Positions 48,581-57,356 of a stretch of 64,000 bases of DNA are shown in pieces. The DNA lies in the NCBI GenBank assembly GCA_029559035.1, contig JAKQCT010000066.1, positions 1-64,000 on the forward strand. Reading direction: 5' to 3'. Made by a program: the position numbers and the translations under genes. Position 1 is the stretch's first letter. Every line of letters begins with the position of its first letter. The notes under the pieces were generated by a model. That model was not told the origin of the DNA, did not search any database, and was given only the letters and a program-made list of their open reading frames with translations. The stretch comes from Acidobacteriota bacterium (GTDB lineage: Bacteria; Acidobacteriota; UBA4820).

Positions 48581-49291
48581 TTGGCGTTCGAAAAAAGGGG
48601 CGTATTCAAATATATTGACCTGAGAGGTTTTTTCCCGTTGAACGTCGCGGCATTTTTCCTCGTGAACAGGAACGGAAGGCATTCAACAGAAGAGATACGG
48701 GAGTTCCTGGAGATTATGGGCTGCCCCGCGGATGTGGTCCACAAGCCGAAACAGGTCCACTCGAGCGAGATAATCGGGAATTGCGGCGAGAGAGAATGCG
48801 ACGGCGTTCATACAGGCAGGATCGGGGAGGCGATAACGATAGCAGTTGCGGACTGCGTTCCGATACTCATTTCTGCGGACGGGGGGAAGACGCTCGTCGC
48901 GCTTCACTCAGGCTGGAAGGGAACGATCGGAAGGATCGCGGAGAAAGCTTGCAGGATGTTCGATCCCTCATCGTTCGACCGCGTATGGATAGGGCTTTCG
49001 ATCAGGAAATGCTGTTATGAAGTTCCCGCCAATAGGATCGAAGCCTTCACGAAAGAATTTCCCGGAAGCGCCGGGATAGATGAAGAAAAGAGGCGGCTCG
49101 ATCTTCCCGTGATCAACGCCGAAATGATAGAAAGCATGGGCGTCCCGAAGGAAAAGATAACGATGGACGGAACATGCTCCTGCTGTTCCCCCGACGGATT
49201 CGCCTCTTATAGGAGAGACGGAGAGAAGGCGGGGAGGATGGTTTTGGTCGCCGTCAGGATACGCGGAAGCGCTGAAGAACTAAAGACATAA
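48581..49291 (+). CDS. YfiH/LACC1-family purine nucleoside enzyme
   Basis: A 236-residue protein of the family once called polyphenol oxidase or laccase-domain. PKQVHSSEI, VADCVPILI, VALHSGWKGTIGRI and GLSIRKCCYEV supply the His and Cys that bind zinc in the active site. Family members act as purine nucleoside phosphorylase and adenosine deaminase. The start is TTG behind GGAGAGGAGG. It follows mtaB by one base. Confidence 0.88.
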   Translation: MAFEKRGVFKYIDLRGFFPLNVAAFFLVNRNGRHSTEEIREFLEIMGCPADVVHKPKQVHSSEIIGNCGERECDGVHTGRIGEAITIAVADCVPILISADGGKTLVALHSGWKGTIGRIAEKACRMFDPSSFDRVWIGLSIRKCCYEVPANRIEAFTKEFPGSAGIDEEKRRLDLPVINAEMIESMGVPKEKITMDGTCSCCSPDGFASYRRDGEKAGRMVLVAVRIRGSAEELKT

Positions 49292-49370
49292 TAGTGCGGA
49301 AGCCGGGAAGAGGCAAGCAGGGAAGGAAGGATTGTCTGCAGGAGCGAACTGCAGCTCGCCCGAATAAAGA

Positions 49371-49392
49371 AGGGCGCCCGGTCGAGCGCCCT
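49371..49392. terminator. Shared hairpin between converging genes
   Basis: AGGGCGC (49371-49377) pairs with GCGCCCT (49386-49392), between the plus-strand gene ending at 49291 and mscL ending at 49424 on minus. The minus-strand side has the more T-rich tail (TCTTTATT). Confidence 0.6.
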
Positions 49393-49423
49393 ATGATTGC
49401 TTCACGACTTGCGATCTTCCGCT

Positions 49424-49840
49424 CTAGCCGATGTCGCTTGTGCAGTTGGGGCACTTCGTGGCGTTGAGGGGTATCGACGAGCAGCACTTGGGGCATTCCT
49501 TTGTCGTCGGAGCTGCAGGGGCTTCGGCTTTCTTGAGCCTGTTCATAGCCTTCACCGCGAGGAAGATGACGAAGGCGATTATGAAGAAGTCGATGCAGTA
49601 GTTGATGAAAGCGCCGTATTTCAGCAGAACATCGGCCTTGCCCGCAGGGTCTTCCTTCAGGACGACCGCCAGCTTGGAAAAATCAGCGCCGCCCAGGAGC
49701 AGGCCGATCGGAGGCATGACGACGTCGCTCACGAAAGAGCTGACGATCTTCCCGAAAGCCCCGCCGATGATGACCCCCACCGCCATGTCCACCACATTTC
49801 CCTTTACCGCGAATTCCTTGAACTCACTGATCATTCCCAT
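49424..49840 (-). CDS. mscL: Large-conductance mechanosensitive channel with zinc ribbon
   Basis: A 138-residue MscL, the pressure valve of the inner membrane. The N-terminal amphipathic helix ([43 protein letters not shown]) and second membrane helix ([21 protein letters not shown]) are typical. The C-terminal cytoplasmic helix is followed by [19 protein letters not shown], a four-Cys zinc ribbon in place of the usual charged tail. AAAGGAGG precedes the start. It follows the MBL gene by 37 bases. Confidence 0.93.
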   Translation of the reverse strand: MGMISEFKEFAVKGNVVDMAVGVIIGGAFGKIVSSFVSDVVMPPIGLLLGGADFSKLAVVLKEDPAGKADVLLKYGAFINYCIDFFIIAFVIFLAVKAMNRLKKAEAPAAPTTKECPKCCSSIPLNATKCPNCTSDIG

Positions 49841-49877
49841 CTGAGTGCCCCTCCTTTCGGGTTATTAAAACGATCTT

Positions 49878-50726
49878 CTAACGTTCGAATTTTTCCTTGA
49901 GGATCCCTTTTTCGCCGAACTTGCACGCTCTTGTCACCGGGTCGTGGTAGAAGAGGAACCAGGCGTTCTCATCCATCGCTTCTTTTTCAAGCTTCTCTTT
50001 TTGATCGATGACATCCATCGGGTAGTTGTCGTAGGACATCACCCAAAGCGGGTTGAAATGAGCGTGGCTGGGGAGCAGGTCGCCGAGGTGGTAAGCGGTT
50101 TCGCCCCTGCTTTCTATCCTTACGACCTGGTGGCCGCGGTTATGCCCGCCCGTGTGCCGGACCGATATGCCGGGGACGATCTCCCGTTCCCCGTCGACAA
50201 GGTCCAGCCTCCCGCATTCGGCGAGCCCCCGGAAGTTTATCTCCCAGAACGTGTGGGCGGACCTCCTGTTGGGATGGCTCACATCCTCCCATTCCGACCT
50301 CTGCATGACGATCCTGGCGTCGGGAAAAGTGGGGACTATTTCCCCGTCCTTTTCAGCGAGGACCCCTCCCGCGTGGTCGTAATCGCAGTGGGTGAGTATG
50401 ACCGTGTCTATCTCTTCCGGGGAAAGTCCCATCTCCTTGAGGCTTTCAGGGAGAGCCCATTTGTCCCTTATCCCGTGGATCTTGGCCTGTTTTTCCGTGA
50501 GCTTGTTGCCGATCCCCGTGTCTATGACAACGTTGTTCTGTCCTGTCCTGACAAGGATCGGGCTGGCCACGAGGAAGATGTCGTTGTCCGAAGCCGGGGG
50601 GATCTTTCTCTCCCACACAACTTTAGGGACCGGCCCGAACATCGTCCCGCCGTCCACATGGAAGCTCCCGCCGTCGAGCCACGCGATTTCAATTGAGCCG
50701 ACATTCAGTTTTGCTTTATCCTTCAA
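49878..50726 (-). CDS. MBL-fold metallo-hydrolase
   Basis: A 282-residue metallo-beta-lactamase-fold protein. The metal-binding HCDYDHAGG (about 111-119), a later HTGGHNRGH, and HLGDLLPSHAHFNP give the usual His/Asp ligands. It resembles the N-acyl-homoserine lactonase/quorum-quenching-like group, but the substrate is not known. The start is TTG behind GGGGGG. No pathway neighbours. Confidence 0.85.
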   Translation of the reverse strand: MKDKAKLNVGSIEIAWLDGGSFHVDGGTMFGPVPKVVWERKIPPASDNDIFLVASPILVRTGQNNVVIDTGIGNKLTEKQAKIHGIRDKWALPESLKEMGLSPEEIDTVILTHCDYDHAGGVLAEKDGEIVPTFPDARIVMQRSEWEDVSHPNRRSAHTFWEINFRGLAECGRLDLVDGEREIVPGISVRHTGGHNRGHQVVRIESRGETAYHLGDLLPSHAHFNPLWVMSYDNYPMDVIDQKEKLEKEAMDENAWFLFYHDPVTRACKFGEKGILKEKFER

Positions 50727-50768
50727 TTGACCCCCCGGCGGCAGTTACCCGTATGAAGATAAAAATAT

Positions 50769-50858
50769 TGGCGGAGAGAGAGGGATTTGAACCCCCGTTA
50801 CGGTCGCCCGTAAACCTGATTTCGAGTCAGGCGCCTTCGGCCGCTCGGCCATCTCTCC
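50769..50858 (-). tRNA. tRNA-Ser (CGA)
   Basis: On the minus strand the acceptor GGAGAGA pairs with TCTCTCC, the anticodon loop is CTCGAAA in a CCTGA/TCAGG stem (anticodon CGA, serine), and there is the long variable arm of class II tRNAs. CCA is encoded at 50769-50771. A TATAAT lies at 50870-50875 on minus. Confidence 0.95.
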
Positions 50859-51140
50859 ACCAAGCCGATATTATAAGAAACTATTGAAGGAAAAGAAAGT
50901 GTCCGCGCCGTTAATAATTTCAGGTAAAAAGCCCGGCTTTAAAAGGTAAAGCCCGCCTGGGGGAGACGGGCTTTGAGAAAAAGGAGGGTGCGAGGGGTTG
51001 GGGTTGACCGCTTTTCCGCGGCCGCTTTATATTAAGCAACATCAATGCCAGAATCTTATCTGTTGAAAATAATAGAGTTGTACTTGTGGGTGAAAAATGA
51101 ACCAGCGTTACCGTGCCTTAAAGGACATGACGATGTGCCA
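50859..51140. terminator. Gap with hem-operon terminators
   Basis: Two hairpins lie between hemD (ending 51141, minus) and the tRNA: AAAGCCCG/CGGGCTTT (50948-50974) and AAAGCC/GGCTTT (50928-50940), the latter followed on minus by TTTTT. They probably end the hem transcript. The rest shows nothing I recognise. Confidence 0.6.
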
Positions 51141-51905
51141 TTATGGCGCTGACATCCTAAAATATTCCCGGATCGTTTTCAGGATTGCCGTAAGGCTCGT
51201 GTCGCCAGGTGGAGAGATCGCGTTTAAACCCAGTTCCGACGCCCTCCCCAGAGTGGTCGCTCCGATAGGAAGGACCTTTGTCCGGCTGATGGCGCGAAAG
51301 GCTGAAGGAGAGTCCGCGAAAGCGCTGAAAGCCGACGGAGAAGCGAAGAACGCGAGATCGGCTCCCTCCTTCAAGAGAGAGAGCTCCTCGTCCCGGATCT
51401 TCCGCGGTATTGTTTCGTAAAGCTCCAGTTCCGAGACCGCCCAGTTACCTTTGATCAATATCTCCTGAGCTGTCCGGAGGCCTCCCCTTGAAGAAGGGAA
51501 AAATGCTGTCGAGGGCGGAAAAGCCCCGAGAAGGCAAGTCCCGAGGTGCTCACCATCCTCGACGGGCGGCATTACATCAGTCTTTACGCCTGCGGCGGAA
51601 AGCTCTTCCCCGGTCCCCTTCCCGACTGCGGCGTACCGGGTTTTCAGGGGAAACTCCAGGCTCTTTTCTTTCATCCATCCGAGAAGGTGCCTGACGGCCC
51701 TTCTGCTTGAGAAAACCATCCAGCCGAAAGAATTCCACTTGGCCGCGATCTCGCCGTCGTTCGAAGGCTTCAAGGCGACCGTTTCCAATGCGGGTATCTC
51801 GATGACGCGAAACCCGAGTTTTTCGAGCTCAATCCTGAGAGCGGAATTGTCCTCAGGCGCTCTCGTCAACAGGATCTTCCGGACCGATCCAGTTTTGCCG
51901 CTCAT
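51141..51905 (-). CDS. hemD: Uroporphyrinogen-III synthase
   Basis: A 254-residue two-domain HemD-fold protein that closes and inverts ring D of hydroxymethylbilane to give uroporphyrinogen III. Seen: ILLTRAPEDN at the N-terminus, WMVFSSRRAVRHL, and FFASPSAFSAF plus LPIGATTLGRASELGL at the second domain. ATG 51905 overlaps the hemC stop (ATGA). Family sequence is poorly conserved, so the call leans on its place after hemC. Last gene of the operon. Confidence 0.85.
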   Translation of the reverse strand: MSGKTGSVRKILLTRAPEDNSALRIELEKLGFRVIEIPALETVALKPSNDGEIAAKWNSFGWMVFSSRRAVRHLLGWMKEKSLEFPLKTRYAAVGKGTGEELSAAGVKTDVMPPVEDGEHLGTCLLGAFPPSTAFFPSSRGGLRTAQEILIKGNWAVSELELYETIPRKIRDEELSLLKEGADLAFFASPSAFSAFADSPSAFRAISRTKVLPIGATTLGRASELGLNAISPPGDTSLTAILKTIREYFRMSAP

Positions 51906-52813
51906 ACTTCGCAAAGGAGCTCTCTTGCCCCCAGGGTCAGAAAGCGTTCGAAAAGCTCTCCGGCGAGATCGAGATGGTCAGAAGCGTTTCCTTCAACTTC
52001 ATCCCTGATCCGCTTCGCTCCCGAGAGCGACGAAAGGAACGCCGAAACGCGCATCCGCCCGCCCGAGATCTCGGCGTGGATCCCCACGGGCGTTGTGCAG
52101 GACCCCTGCAGGTCCCGGAGGAACTTCCTTTCCGTCTCCGTTTCCATCCGCGCCTTTTTGTCGTCCAGCTTCGCGAGCAGATCGTTAAGGTCGCGGCTGT
52201 CCTTTCTGGTTTCGACGGCGATCGCTCCCTGGCCCACTGCAGGTATCACCTCGCCTAGAGAAAAATGGCCGCTGATAAGGTCTTCGTATCCGAGCCTTTT
52301 CAAACCCGCCGAAGCCAGGACTATAAAATCGAAGATACCTGACTCGACCTTTCTCAGGCGGGAATCGACGTTGCCCCTCAGGGGGACGATCTCCCATCCG
52401 GGGCCCAGAAGCAAGAGCTGGAATTTTCTGCGCAGGCTGCCAGTACCGATCCTCGCTTTTTCCGGAATTGAACTTCCCCCCATTGCCGGCGACAAGACGA
52501 AGGCGTCCCTGGGGTCCTCTCTTTCCGGGACACAGGGAAGGAAGAGTTCGGGAGGGTTCTCGACAGGATAATCTTTCAGCGAGTGGACGGCGACGTCTAT
52601 CCTGCAGTCCAGGAGCGCCTCCTGTATCTCCTTCACGAAAAGCCCTTTCCCTCCGAACCCGTGAAGAGGGAGGCTTGTTATCCTGTCCCCCGCGGTTTTT
52701 ATGACGACCACCTCGGTTATGCAGTCTCGTTTCCTCAGGAGGTCAGATACGATCTCCGCCTGCCTGAGCGCGAGGGCGCTTCCCCTGGTGCCGATCCTCA
52801 CGTGAAGGTTCAT
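51902..52813 (-). CDS. hemC: Porphobilinogen deaminase
   Basis: A 303-residue enzyme that links four porphobilinogens into hydroxymethylbilane. RIGTRGSALALRQAEIV, VHSLKDYP, GTGSLRRKFQL and LQGSCTTPVGIHAEI, with the Cys that carries the dipyrromethane cofactor, are all present. The true start is ATG 52813 behind AAGGAGG; the frame runs further upstream into hemA without support. It starts 4 bases after the hemA stop. Confidence 0.96.
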   Translation of the reverse strand: MNLHVRIGTRGSALALRQAEIVSDLLRKRDCITEVVVIKTAGDRITSLPLHGFGGKGLFVKEIQEALLDCRIDVAVHSLKDYPVENPPELFLPCVPEREDPRDAFVLSPAMGGSSIPEKARIGTGSLRRKFQLLLLGPGWEIVPLRGNVDSRLRKVESGIFDFIVLASAGLKRLGYEDLISGHFSLGEVIPAVGQGAIAVETRKDSRDLNDLLAKLDDKKARMETETERKFLRDLQGSCTTPVGIHAEISGGRMRVSAFLSSLSGAKRIRDEVEGNASDHLDLAGELFERFLTLGARELLCEV

Positions 52814-52817
52814 TATT

Positions 52818-54119
52818 TCAGCCTCCTTCGGTCCCGCCGCCGCGTCGGCCGCCCGTATCACTGTCGAGGAAGAACCTTTCGAAGACCTCGGCGGCTTCGT
52901 CCCTCTCCTCTTCCAGGACCAGTTTCTTGAGCTGGGTGATTGGGCCGTGCATGAGGCGGTGGACGATTTTCATGACAGACCTCCGGACAAGGTCCTCTTC
53001 CTCTTTGCCGGAGATCCCAAGTTTTGAAAGAAGCGTGCCGGTCTCCGCCTCGGCCATCCGGCCGGCTCTCTCGACCACTCTCTCAATAAGGCGGGGAAGT
53101 TCCGCGTGTTCAAGGAAATGGCCGTAGAGTGCGACCTCCTCTTCCACCATCCGCTCCGCGACTACCGCTCTTCTCTTCCGCTCCTCGAGCCCCAGGTCGG
53201 CACTCCTCTGAAGGTCGTCGATGTTGAAAAGATATACTCCGTCTATGTCTCCCGCGCCCTCCTCGGTGTTCCTGGGGACTGCGATATCGATTATCATCAG
53301 CGGCGCCCATTTTCTCCGCTTCATCGCGGAAAGAAGCATCTCCCTCGTTATCACCGGCTTCGCGGCCGCCGTAGAAGCTATGACCAGGTCGGCGCGGCAA
53401 AGCTCATCGGGAAAACTTTCCCACGGGACTACCCTCGCGTCAAAGCGCGAAGCGATATCCCCCGCCCTCGCGCTGGTCCTGTTCGCGACCGCGACGTTCC
53501 TGGATCCTTCGTCGTAGAAGTGCGACGCTATTATCCTGGCCATTTCGCCCGCTCCGAGGAGAAGCACTTTTTTGGCGCCGATCTCGGAGAATACCGACCT
53601 GGCGAGATTGAAGGCCGCGTAGGAGACCGTCACCGGGTGCCTTCCTATCCCGCTTTCGGTGCGGACCTTCCTGGCCACGTACATGGCCCTCTGGAACACC
53701 AGGTTGAGCTGGGTGGTGATGGTTCTCCCGGACCGGGAGGCGAAGTAAGCCTCCTTCACCTGTCCGAGGACCTGAGGCTCCCCGAGGATCATCGAATCGA
53801 GCCCGGAGGCGACCCTGAAAAGATGGCGCACCATGTCCCTTCCCGTCATCGTCCGGAACAGGTTCCGCCCATCGGGCGGAAGCTCCCTGTTCTCGAGGAG
53901 GAGGTCAGCCAGCGCGAGAGGGTCCGTTTCCGGAGGCAGTTCGGCGTATAACTCGACCCTGTTGCAGGTCGAAAGGAGGACCGCCCCGGGAACTCCCCTG
54001 TTCCCGAGCCACCGCAGGAAAGACAGTCTTTCATCGTCCCCGAAAGCCAGTTTTTCCCTGGTCTCCACGGGAGCTTCGCCGTGGCTGATGCCTGTCATGG
54101 CGAGGCGGTTCAGTGCCAT
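52818..54119 (-). CDS. hemA: Glutamyl-tRNA reductase
   Basis: A 433-residue enzyme that reduces glutamyl-tRNA to glutamate-1-semialdehyde, the first step of the C5 haem pathway. GISHGEAPVETREKLAF, catalytic Cys in LLSTCNRVELYAE, SGLDSMILGEPQVLGQVKEAY and the NADPH-binding VLLLGAGEMARI are clear. ATG 54119 is chosen by homology; it overlaps the end of the hemX-like gene by 10 bases. Confidence 0.96.
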   Translation of the reverse strand: MALNRLAMTGISHGEAPVETREKLAFGDDERLSFLRWLGNRGVPGAVLLSTCNRVELYAELPPETDPLALADLLLENRELPPDGRNLFRTMTGRDMVRHLFRVASGLDSMILGEPQVLGQVKEAYFASRSGRTITTQLNLVFQRAMYVARKVRTESGIGRHPVTVSYAAFNLARSVFSEIGAKKVLLLGAGEMARIIASHFYDEGSRNVAVANRTSARAGDIASRFDARVVPWESFPDELCRADLVIASTAAAKPVITREMLLSAMKRRKWAPLMIIDIAVPRNTEEGAGDIDGVYLFNIDDLQRSADLGLEERKRRAVVAERMVEEEVALYGHFLEHAELPRLIERVVERAGRMAEAETGTLLSKLGISGKEEEDLVRRSVMKIVHRLMHGPITQLKKLVLEEERDEAAEVFERFFLDSDTGGRRGGGTEGG

Positions 54120-54901
54120 AACATGCCCATGAAAATGAAAAGGAAAAGGGAAGAGCCGACGATCACCAGAAAAGCCCTCTTGCGGGGCCTCATGCCGGAT
54201 CTCACCCATCCGAAAGTGGCCGCGCCCAGCACGATCCAGGAGAGGAAGGACGCAGCTTCGAGCAGCCCGGGACGGTACCCGCCGCCGTCCGAGCGGAGTA
54301 TCCCGTAGGCGGCGGACGAGAGCATCCCCGCGCTGAAGAAAAAGAAGCCTGTTTTAAGATAGAACTTGCTCAGTTTCTCGGTAACGGATATAGGGGGGAG
54401 GAGCAACGCGTTCGGCTGTTTCCTTTTCCTGAGTGAGTGGTCCTGCATGATGAATATCGCGGAGTAGATGAAAGAGAACAGCACCAGCGTCATCCCGGAC
54501 ACGATAAGAAAGATGTGAAGCGGGAACCAGAAAGTCGTGAAATACGGCTTCGTTTCCGGAAGGTCCTGGGGAAGCATTCCTGCGGTCATCATCAGGAGGA
54601 CCGAGATTGGGGTAAGGAAAAAAAGCATCTCCCTCTGCCTCGCGAATATCCCCGAGACGAAGTAGGTGAGCATCAGGAAGAACACGGTCAGTTCCATGAG
54701 CTGGGGAGCGTTCACGGATGGAATGACCCCGCTCTCCTTCCATTTCGCGGTCAAAGAGGCGGCGTGAAGAACGAACGCGGCCGAAGCGGAAGCCAGGCAG
54801 AGCAGGTGCAGGGCTTTCCTCCTGAAACCGCCGTCGAGGAACGCGAAAGCCATCGCGGCGACGTACAGAAGCAGCGTGAGGTCACCTATCGTCCTGATCA
54901 T
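54110..54901 (-). CDS. hemX: HemX/CcsA-like membrane protein
   Basis: A 263-residue protein with about eight membrane helices, of the cytochrome c assembly (CcsA/HemX) family; HAASL, FWFPLHIFLIVSGMTLVLFSFIYSAIFIMQ and LLEAASFLSWIVLGAATFGWVRSG are typical. It lacks the WGXXWXWD-type tryptophan-rich haem motif of true CcsA, so it is closer to HemX, which influences glutamyl-tRNA reductase levels. It sits directly before hemA, the usual HemX place. Confidence 0.8.
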   Translation of the reverse strand: MIRTIGDLTLLLYVAAMAFAFLDGGFRRKALHLLCLASASAAFVLHAASLTAKWKESGVIPSVNAPQLMELTVFFLMLTYFVSGIFARQREMLFFLTPISVLLMMTAGMLPQDLPETKPYFTTFWFPLHIFLIVSGMTLVLFSFIYSAIFIMQDHSLRKRKQPNALLLPPISVTEKLSKFYLKTGFFFFSAGMLSSAAYGILRSDGGGYRPGLLEAASFLSWIVLGAATFGWVRSGMRPRKRAFLVIVGSSLFLFIFMGMLWH

Positions 54902-55946
54902 CCTCTATCCATCCTCCGCCGACCACACGGTCTTCCAGGTACCCCACCGCGGCCTGCCCCGGGGCGGCCACTTCCGTTTCCGCGAGCCATTCGGCCGTCG
55001 CAATCCCTTCCGCCTCGAGGATCCTCGCGCGGCGCGGAACCTGGCGGTAGCGCACCTGCATGTCCAGTTCCCCGGCGCTTTCACCACCCCTCCAGCGCCA
55101 GTTCCCGATCCTGAAGCGCCTTCGGGACGCTTCCTCTTTTGTTCCCACCACGAGGGCGTTCGAGCGGAGGTCTTTCCTGGTGACGTACAGCGGCTCGGAA
55201 AACGGAACCGCTATCCCCTTTCTCTGTCCGACAGTATAATTCCACAGGCCGGAGTGGGTTCCTATCCTCTTCCCGTTTCGGAGAACGATCGGCCCTTCCT
55301 CTTCCGTGAAGCCGTTTTCCGAGAGGAACGCCGAGAGGCCGACCCCCGAACCGAAGCATATGTCCTGGCTTTCCGGTTTTTCGAAATTCGGCAGCCCGGC
55401 TTCAGAGGCTTTTTTCCTGACCTCGGTCTTGGTCATGGAGCCCAGAGGGAAAAGGACGTTCTGAAGGATCTCTTCGCCCACATCGAAAAGGAAATAAGAT
55501 TGGTCCTTCATTTTGTCAAGGCCTCTCAGCAGGCGGGCCTTTCCGTCGAGCGTCTCGAGCCTTGCATAATGGCCCGTGGCCAAAAGTTCCGCCCCCTGGC
55601 TTCGGGCCCATCCCAGGAGGAAGCCGAACTTGATCTTCGAATTGCAGACGACGCATGGATTCGGAGTGGAGCCCGAGCGGATCCCTTCTAGGAACGGCTG
55701 TTTTACGGTTTCATCGAACAGGCTTCTCTGATCCAGAACGAAATGATGAATACCCAGCTTGTCCGCCGCTTCCCTGGCGCTCAGTATGTCCTCGTACGCG
55801 CAGCAGGACTTCGCGCCTGAGTGACCGCATTCGTCCTGCAGAAGCAGGGTCGCCCCCAGAACGGAGTAACCGCGCTCCTTCAGGACAAGAGCCGCCACCG
55901 AAGAATCGACGCCCCCCGAAAGGGCGACGACGACCTTCCGTGACAT
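54882..55946 (-). CDS. mnmA: tRNA-specific 2-thiouridylase MnmA
   Basis: A 354-residue enzyme that puts sulfur on U34 of tRNAs for Lys, Glu and Gln. The P-loop ALSGGVDSSVAAL (8-20), the catalytic NPCVVCNSKIKFG and the second cysteine in SQDICFG are present. It overlaps the hemX-like gene by 20 bases and begins one base after the FHA gene, so it belongs to the same transcript. MnmA acts on the same tRNA-Glu that feeds haem synthesis. Confidence 0.95.
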   Translation of the reverse strand: MSRKVVVALSGGVDSSVAALVLKERGYSVLGATLLLQDECGHSGAKSCCAYEDILSAREAADKLGIHHFVLDQRSLFDETVKQPFLEGIRSGSTPNPCVVCNSKIKFGFLLGWARSQGAELLATGHYARLETLDGKARLLRGLDKMKDQSYFLFDVGEEILQNVLFPLGSMTKTEVRKKASEAGLPNFEKPESQDICFGSGVGLSAFLSENGFTEEEGPIVLRNGKRIGTHSGLWNYTVGQRKGIAVPFSEPLYVTRKDLRSNALVVGTKEEASRRRFRIGNWRWRGGESAGELDMQVRYRQVPRRARILEAEGIATAEWLAETEVAAPGQAAVGYLEDRVVGGGWIEDDQDDR

Positions 55947-55947
55947 C

Positions 55948-56493
55948 CTAGAATTCGTCTTTTGTCGTTAGGAACATCATGAGGGTGCCGCCAACCCGGA
56001 ACTCGGTCCTGTTCTCGAGCGTGGACGCCTGGATGTGCTGTTCGTTGATGTAGGTCCCGTTGGTGCTCTTCAGGTCTCTCAGGGTGACCGTGTTGTCCCG
56101 CACCTCGATCCTCGCGTGGTTCCTCGAGACTTCTGCGTCGTTGAGAACGACGTCGCATTCCGCCCTTCCGATGACGGTCACTGTTTCGGTCACGTAAAAG
56201 ACCGCGCCCGCGTCGGGGCCGCTCAGCACCGCGAGCGAGATCCTGACGCTGTCAGGCATCCTCAGAAGATGGGCGTCAGGGATGTCGTCATGCTTTTTCG
56301 CCTTGAGGACATCTTCAGGCACCTTGAAACGCTGAGTGGGGGGAGAAGAGGGATCTTCGGGGTTGGGGTCCTTGAACACCTTTATAACTTCCCCGCAGCC
56401 CGGGCACTTCAGAGAAATGTTGTCTTTTCCCTGGAAATACTTTTCCTCGTTGATCTTGTATTTCTTGCTGCATTTCGGGCATTCTACGATCAC
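55948..56493 (-). CDS. FHA-domain protein with zinc-ribbon start
   Basis: A 181-residue protein. Residues 1-40 (CPKCSKKYKI, LKCPGCG) form an MJ0042-type zinc ribbon, residues about 85-180 a forkhead-associated domain (VIGRAECDVVLNDAEVSRNHARIE, LKSTNGTYIN) that binds phosphothreonine. The linker is Pro/Asp-rich. The start is GTG behind GGGAGG. First gene of the mnmA-hem operon; its binding partner is not seen here. Confidence 0.85.
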   Translation of the reverse strand: MIVECPKCSKKYKINEEKYFQGKDNISLKCPGCGEVIKVFKDPNPEDPSSPPTQRFKVPEDVLKAKKHDDIPDAHLLRMPDSVRISLAVLSGPDAGAVFYVTETVTVIGRAECDVVLNDAEVSRNHARIEVRDNTVTLRDLKSTNGTYINEQHIQASTLENRTEFRVGGTLMMFLTTKDEF

Positions 56494-57106
56494 TCTGGGT
56501 TCCTCCCTGGTTACTTGTTACCATTAAAATCATTTTTGGTCAAGTGGCGGGAAACGGGGCTGTGACCGGAACTGTCTTTTGTTCATAGGCAGATGGCAAT
56601 GGACACGCGACCTGCGAAAAGCGTGTGTTACCTGCCCCGCGCCCCGAAAAGCTTCCCTGGGGCCGTGTGGCCCCGGTCAACAGTGAAATTCATTGAAAAT
56701 TGAAAAGTGAAGATGAAACATTGTGGCAGCCACGCCCTTTACGGGCGCGCCCGCGGGCGTAAAACCCGCGGCTACAATATGTCTTCTGCCTTCATCGCAT
56801 CTGGCCGATGCGCCATATCCTCTTGCCACCTTCTGCCTAAATCGGCGCTCAGAGGCCCGCCCCTTCAGACAACCCTACCTTCCCCGCTTGCCGACTTCCA
56901 AGCTTTCCGGCTTCCTAACTATTAACGGGATTCTGGCGGGGTCGACGCCGACCCGCTCCCGCGCCTCGCAGGCTCGGCTTCATGGAAAAACCTGCCGGTT
57001 TCCCCATGGACTCCTTCCCGCCTTCGAAGGAGCACTTACCACGGGAAAAGCCTCTTTTCCCGTTAACCCTTTTGGGTCGCGTGTTCTCGATTTCTTCGTG
57101 GGATTC
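56494..57106. repeat. Long gap with repeats and partial tRNA-end copy
   Basis: No supported gene. Seen: TTTTCAA-type heptamers on minus (56689-56718), a GC-rich repeat (56729-56749) inverted relative to 44218-44240, the palindromic block CCGCGGGCG/ACCCGCGG (56751-56769), a 21-base copy of the tRNA-Asp 3' end and flank (56927-56947), and a perfect 10-bp inverted repeat (57041-57050 with 57054-57063). Confidence 0.6.
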
Positions 57107-57184
57107 TGGCGGGGTCGACGGGGCTCGAACCCGCGACCTTCGGCGTGACAGGCCGACGCTCTAACCAAACTGAGCTACGACCCC
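57107..57184 (-). tRNA. tRNA-Asp (GTC)
   Basis: On the minus strand the acceptor GGGGTCG pairs with CGACCCC, the anticodon loop CTGTCAC in a TCGGC/GCCGA stem gives anticodon GTC (aspartate), the T arm carries GGTTCGAGCC, and CCA is encoded (57107-57109). Confidence 0.96.
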
Positions 57185-57197
57185 GGACAGAACGCGT

Positions 57198-57226
57198 ATT
57201 TTCTCAAAGCTTCAACGATAAGTCAA
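57198..57226 (-). promoter_or_regulatory. Promoter of tRNA-Asp
   Basis: On the minus strand TTGACT (57226-57221), 17 bases, GAAAAT (57203-57198), 13 bases upstream of the tRNA 5' end. Confidence 0.55.
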
Positions 57227-57356
57227 GAGGTTTCTTGGAAATAAAGCCCGGAAAACTTTTTATAAGTCGCGGTTGTTGTGGATTTCTTCGTGAAAGCTTG
57301 AAAAAATGAGCAAAAGGTAATAAGGTTTCACTTTTAAGGATCTGCAGGAGGAATCC

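Noticed and set aside
56723-57148. 141-codon plus-strand frame
   Set aside because: Runs through dispersed repeats and into the antisense of tRNA-Asp; not a plausible gene.
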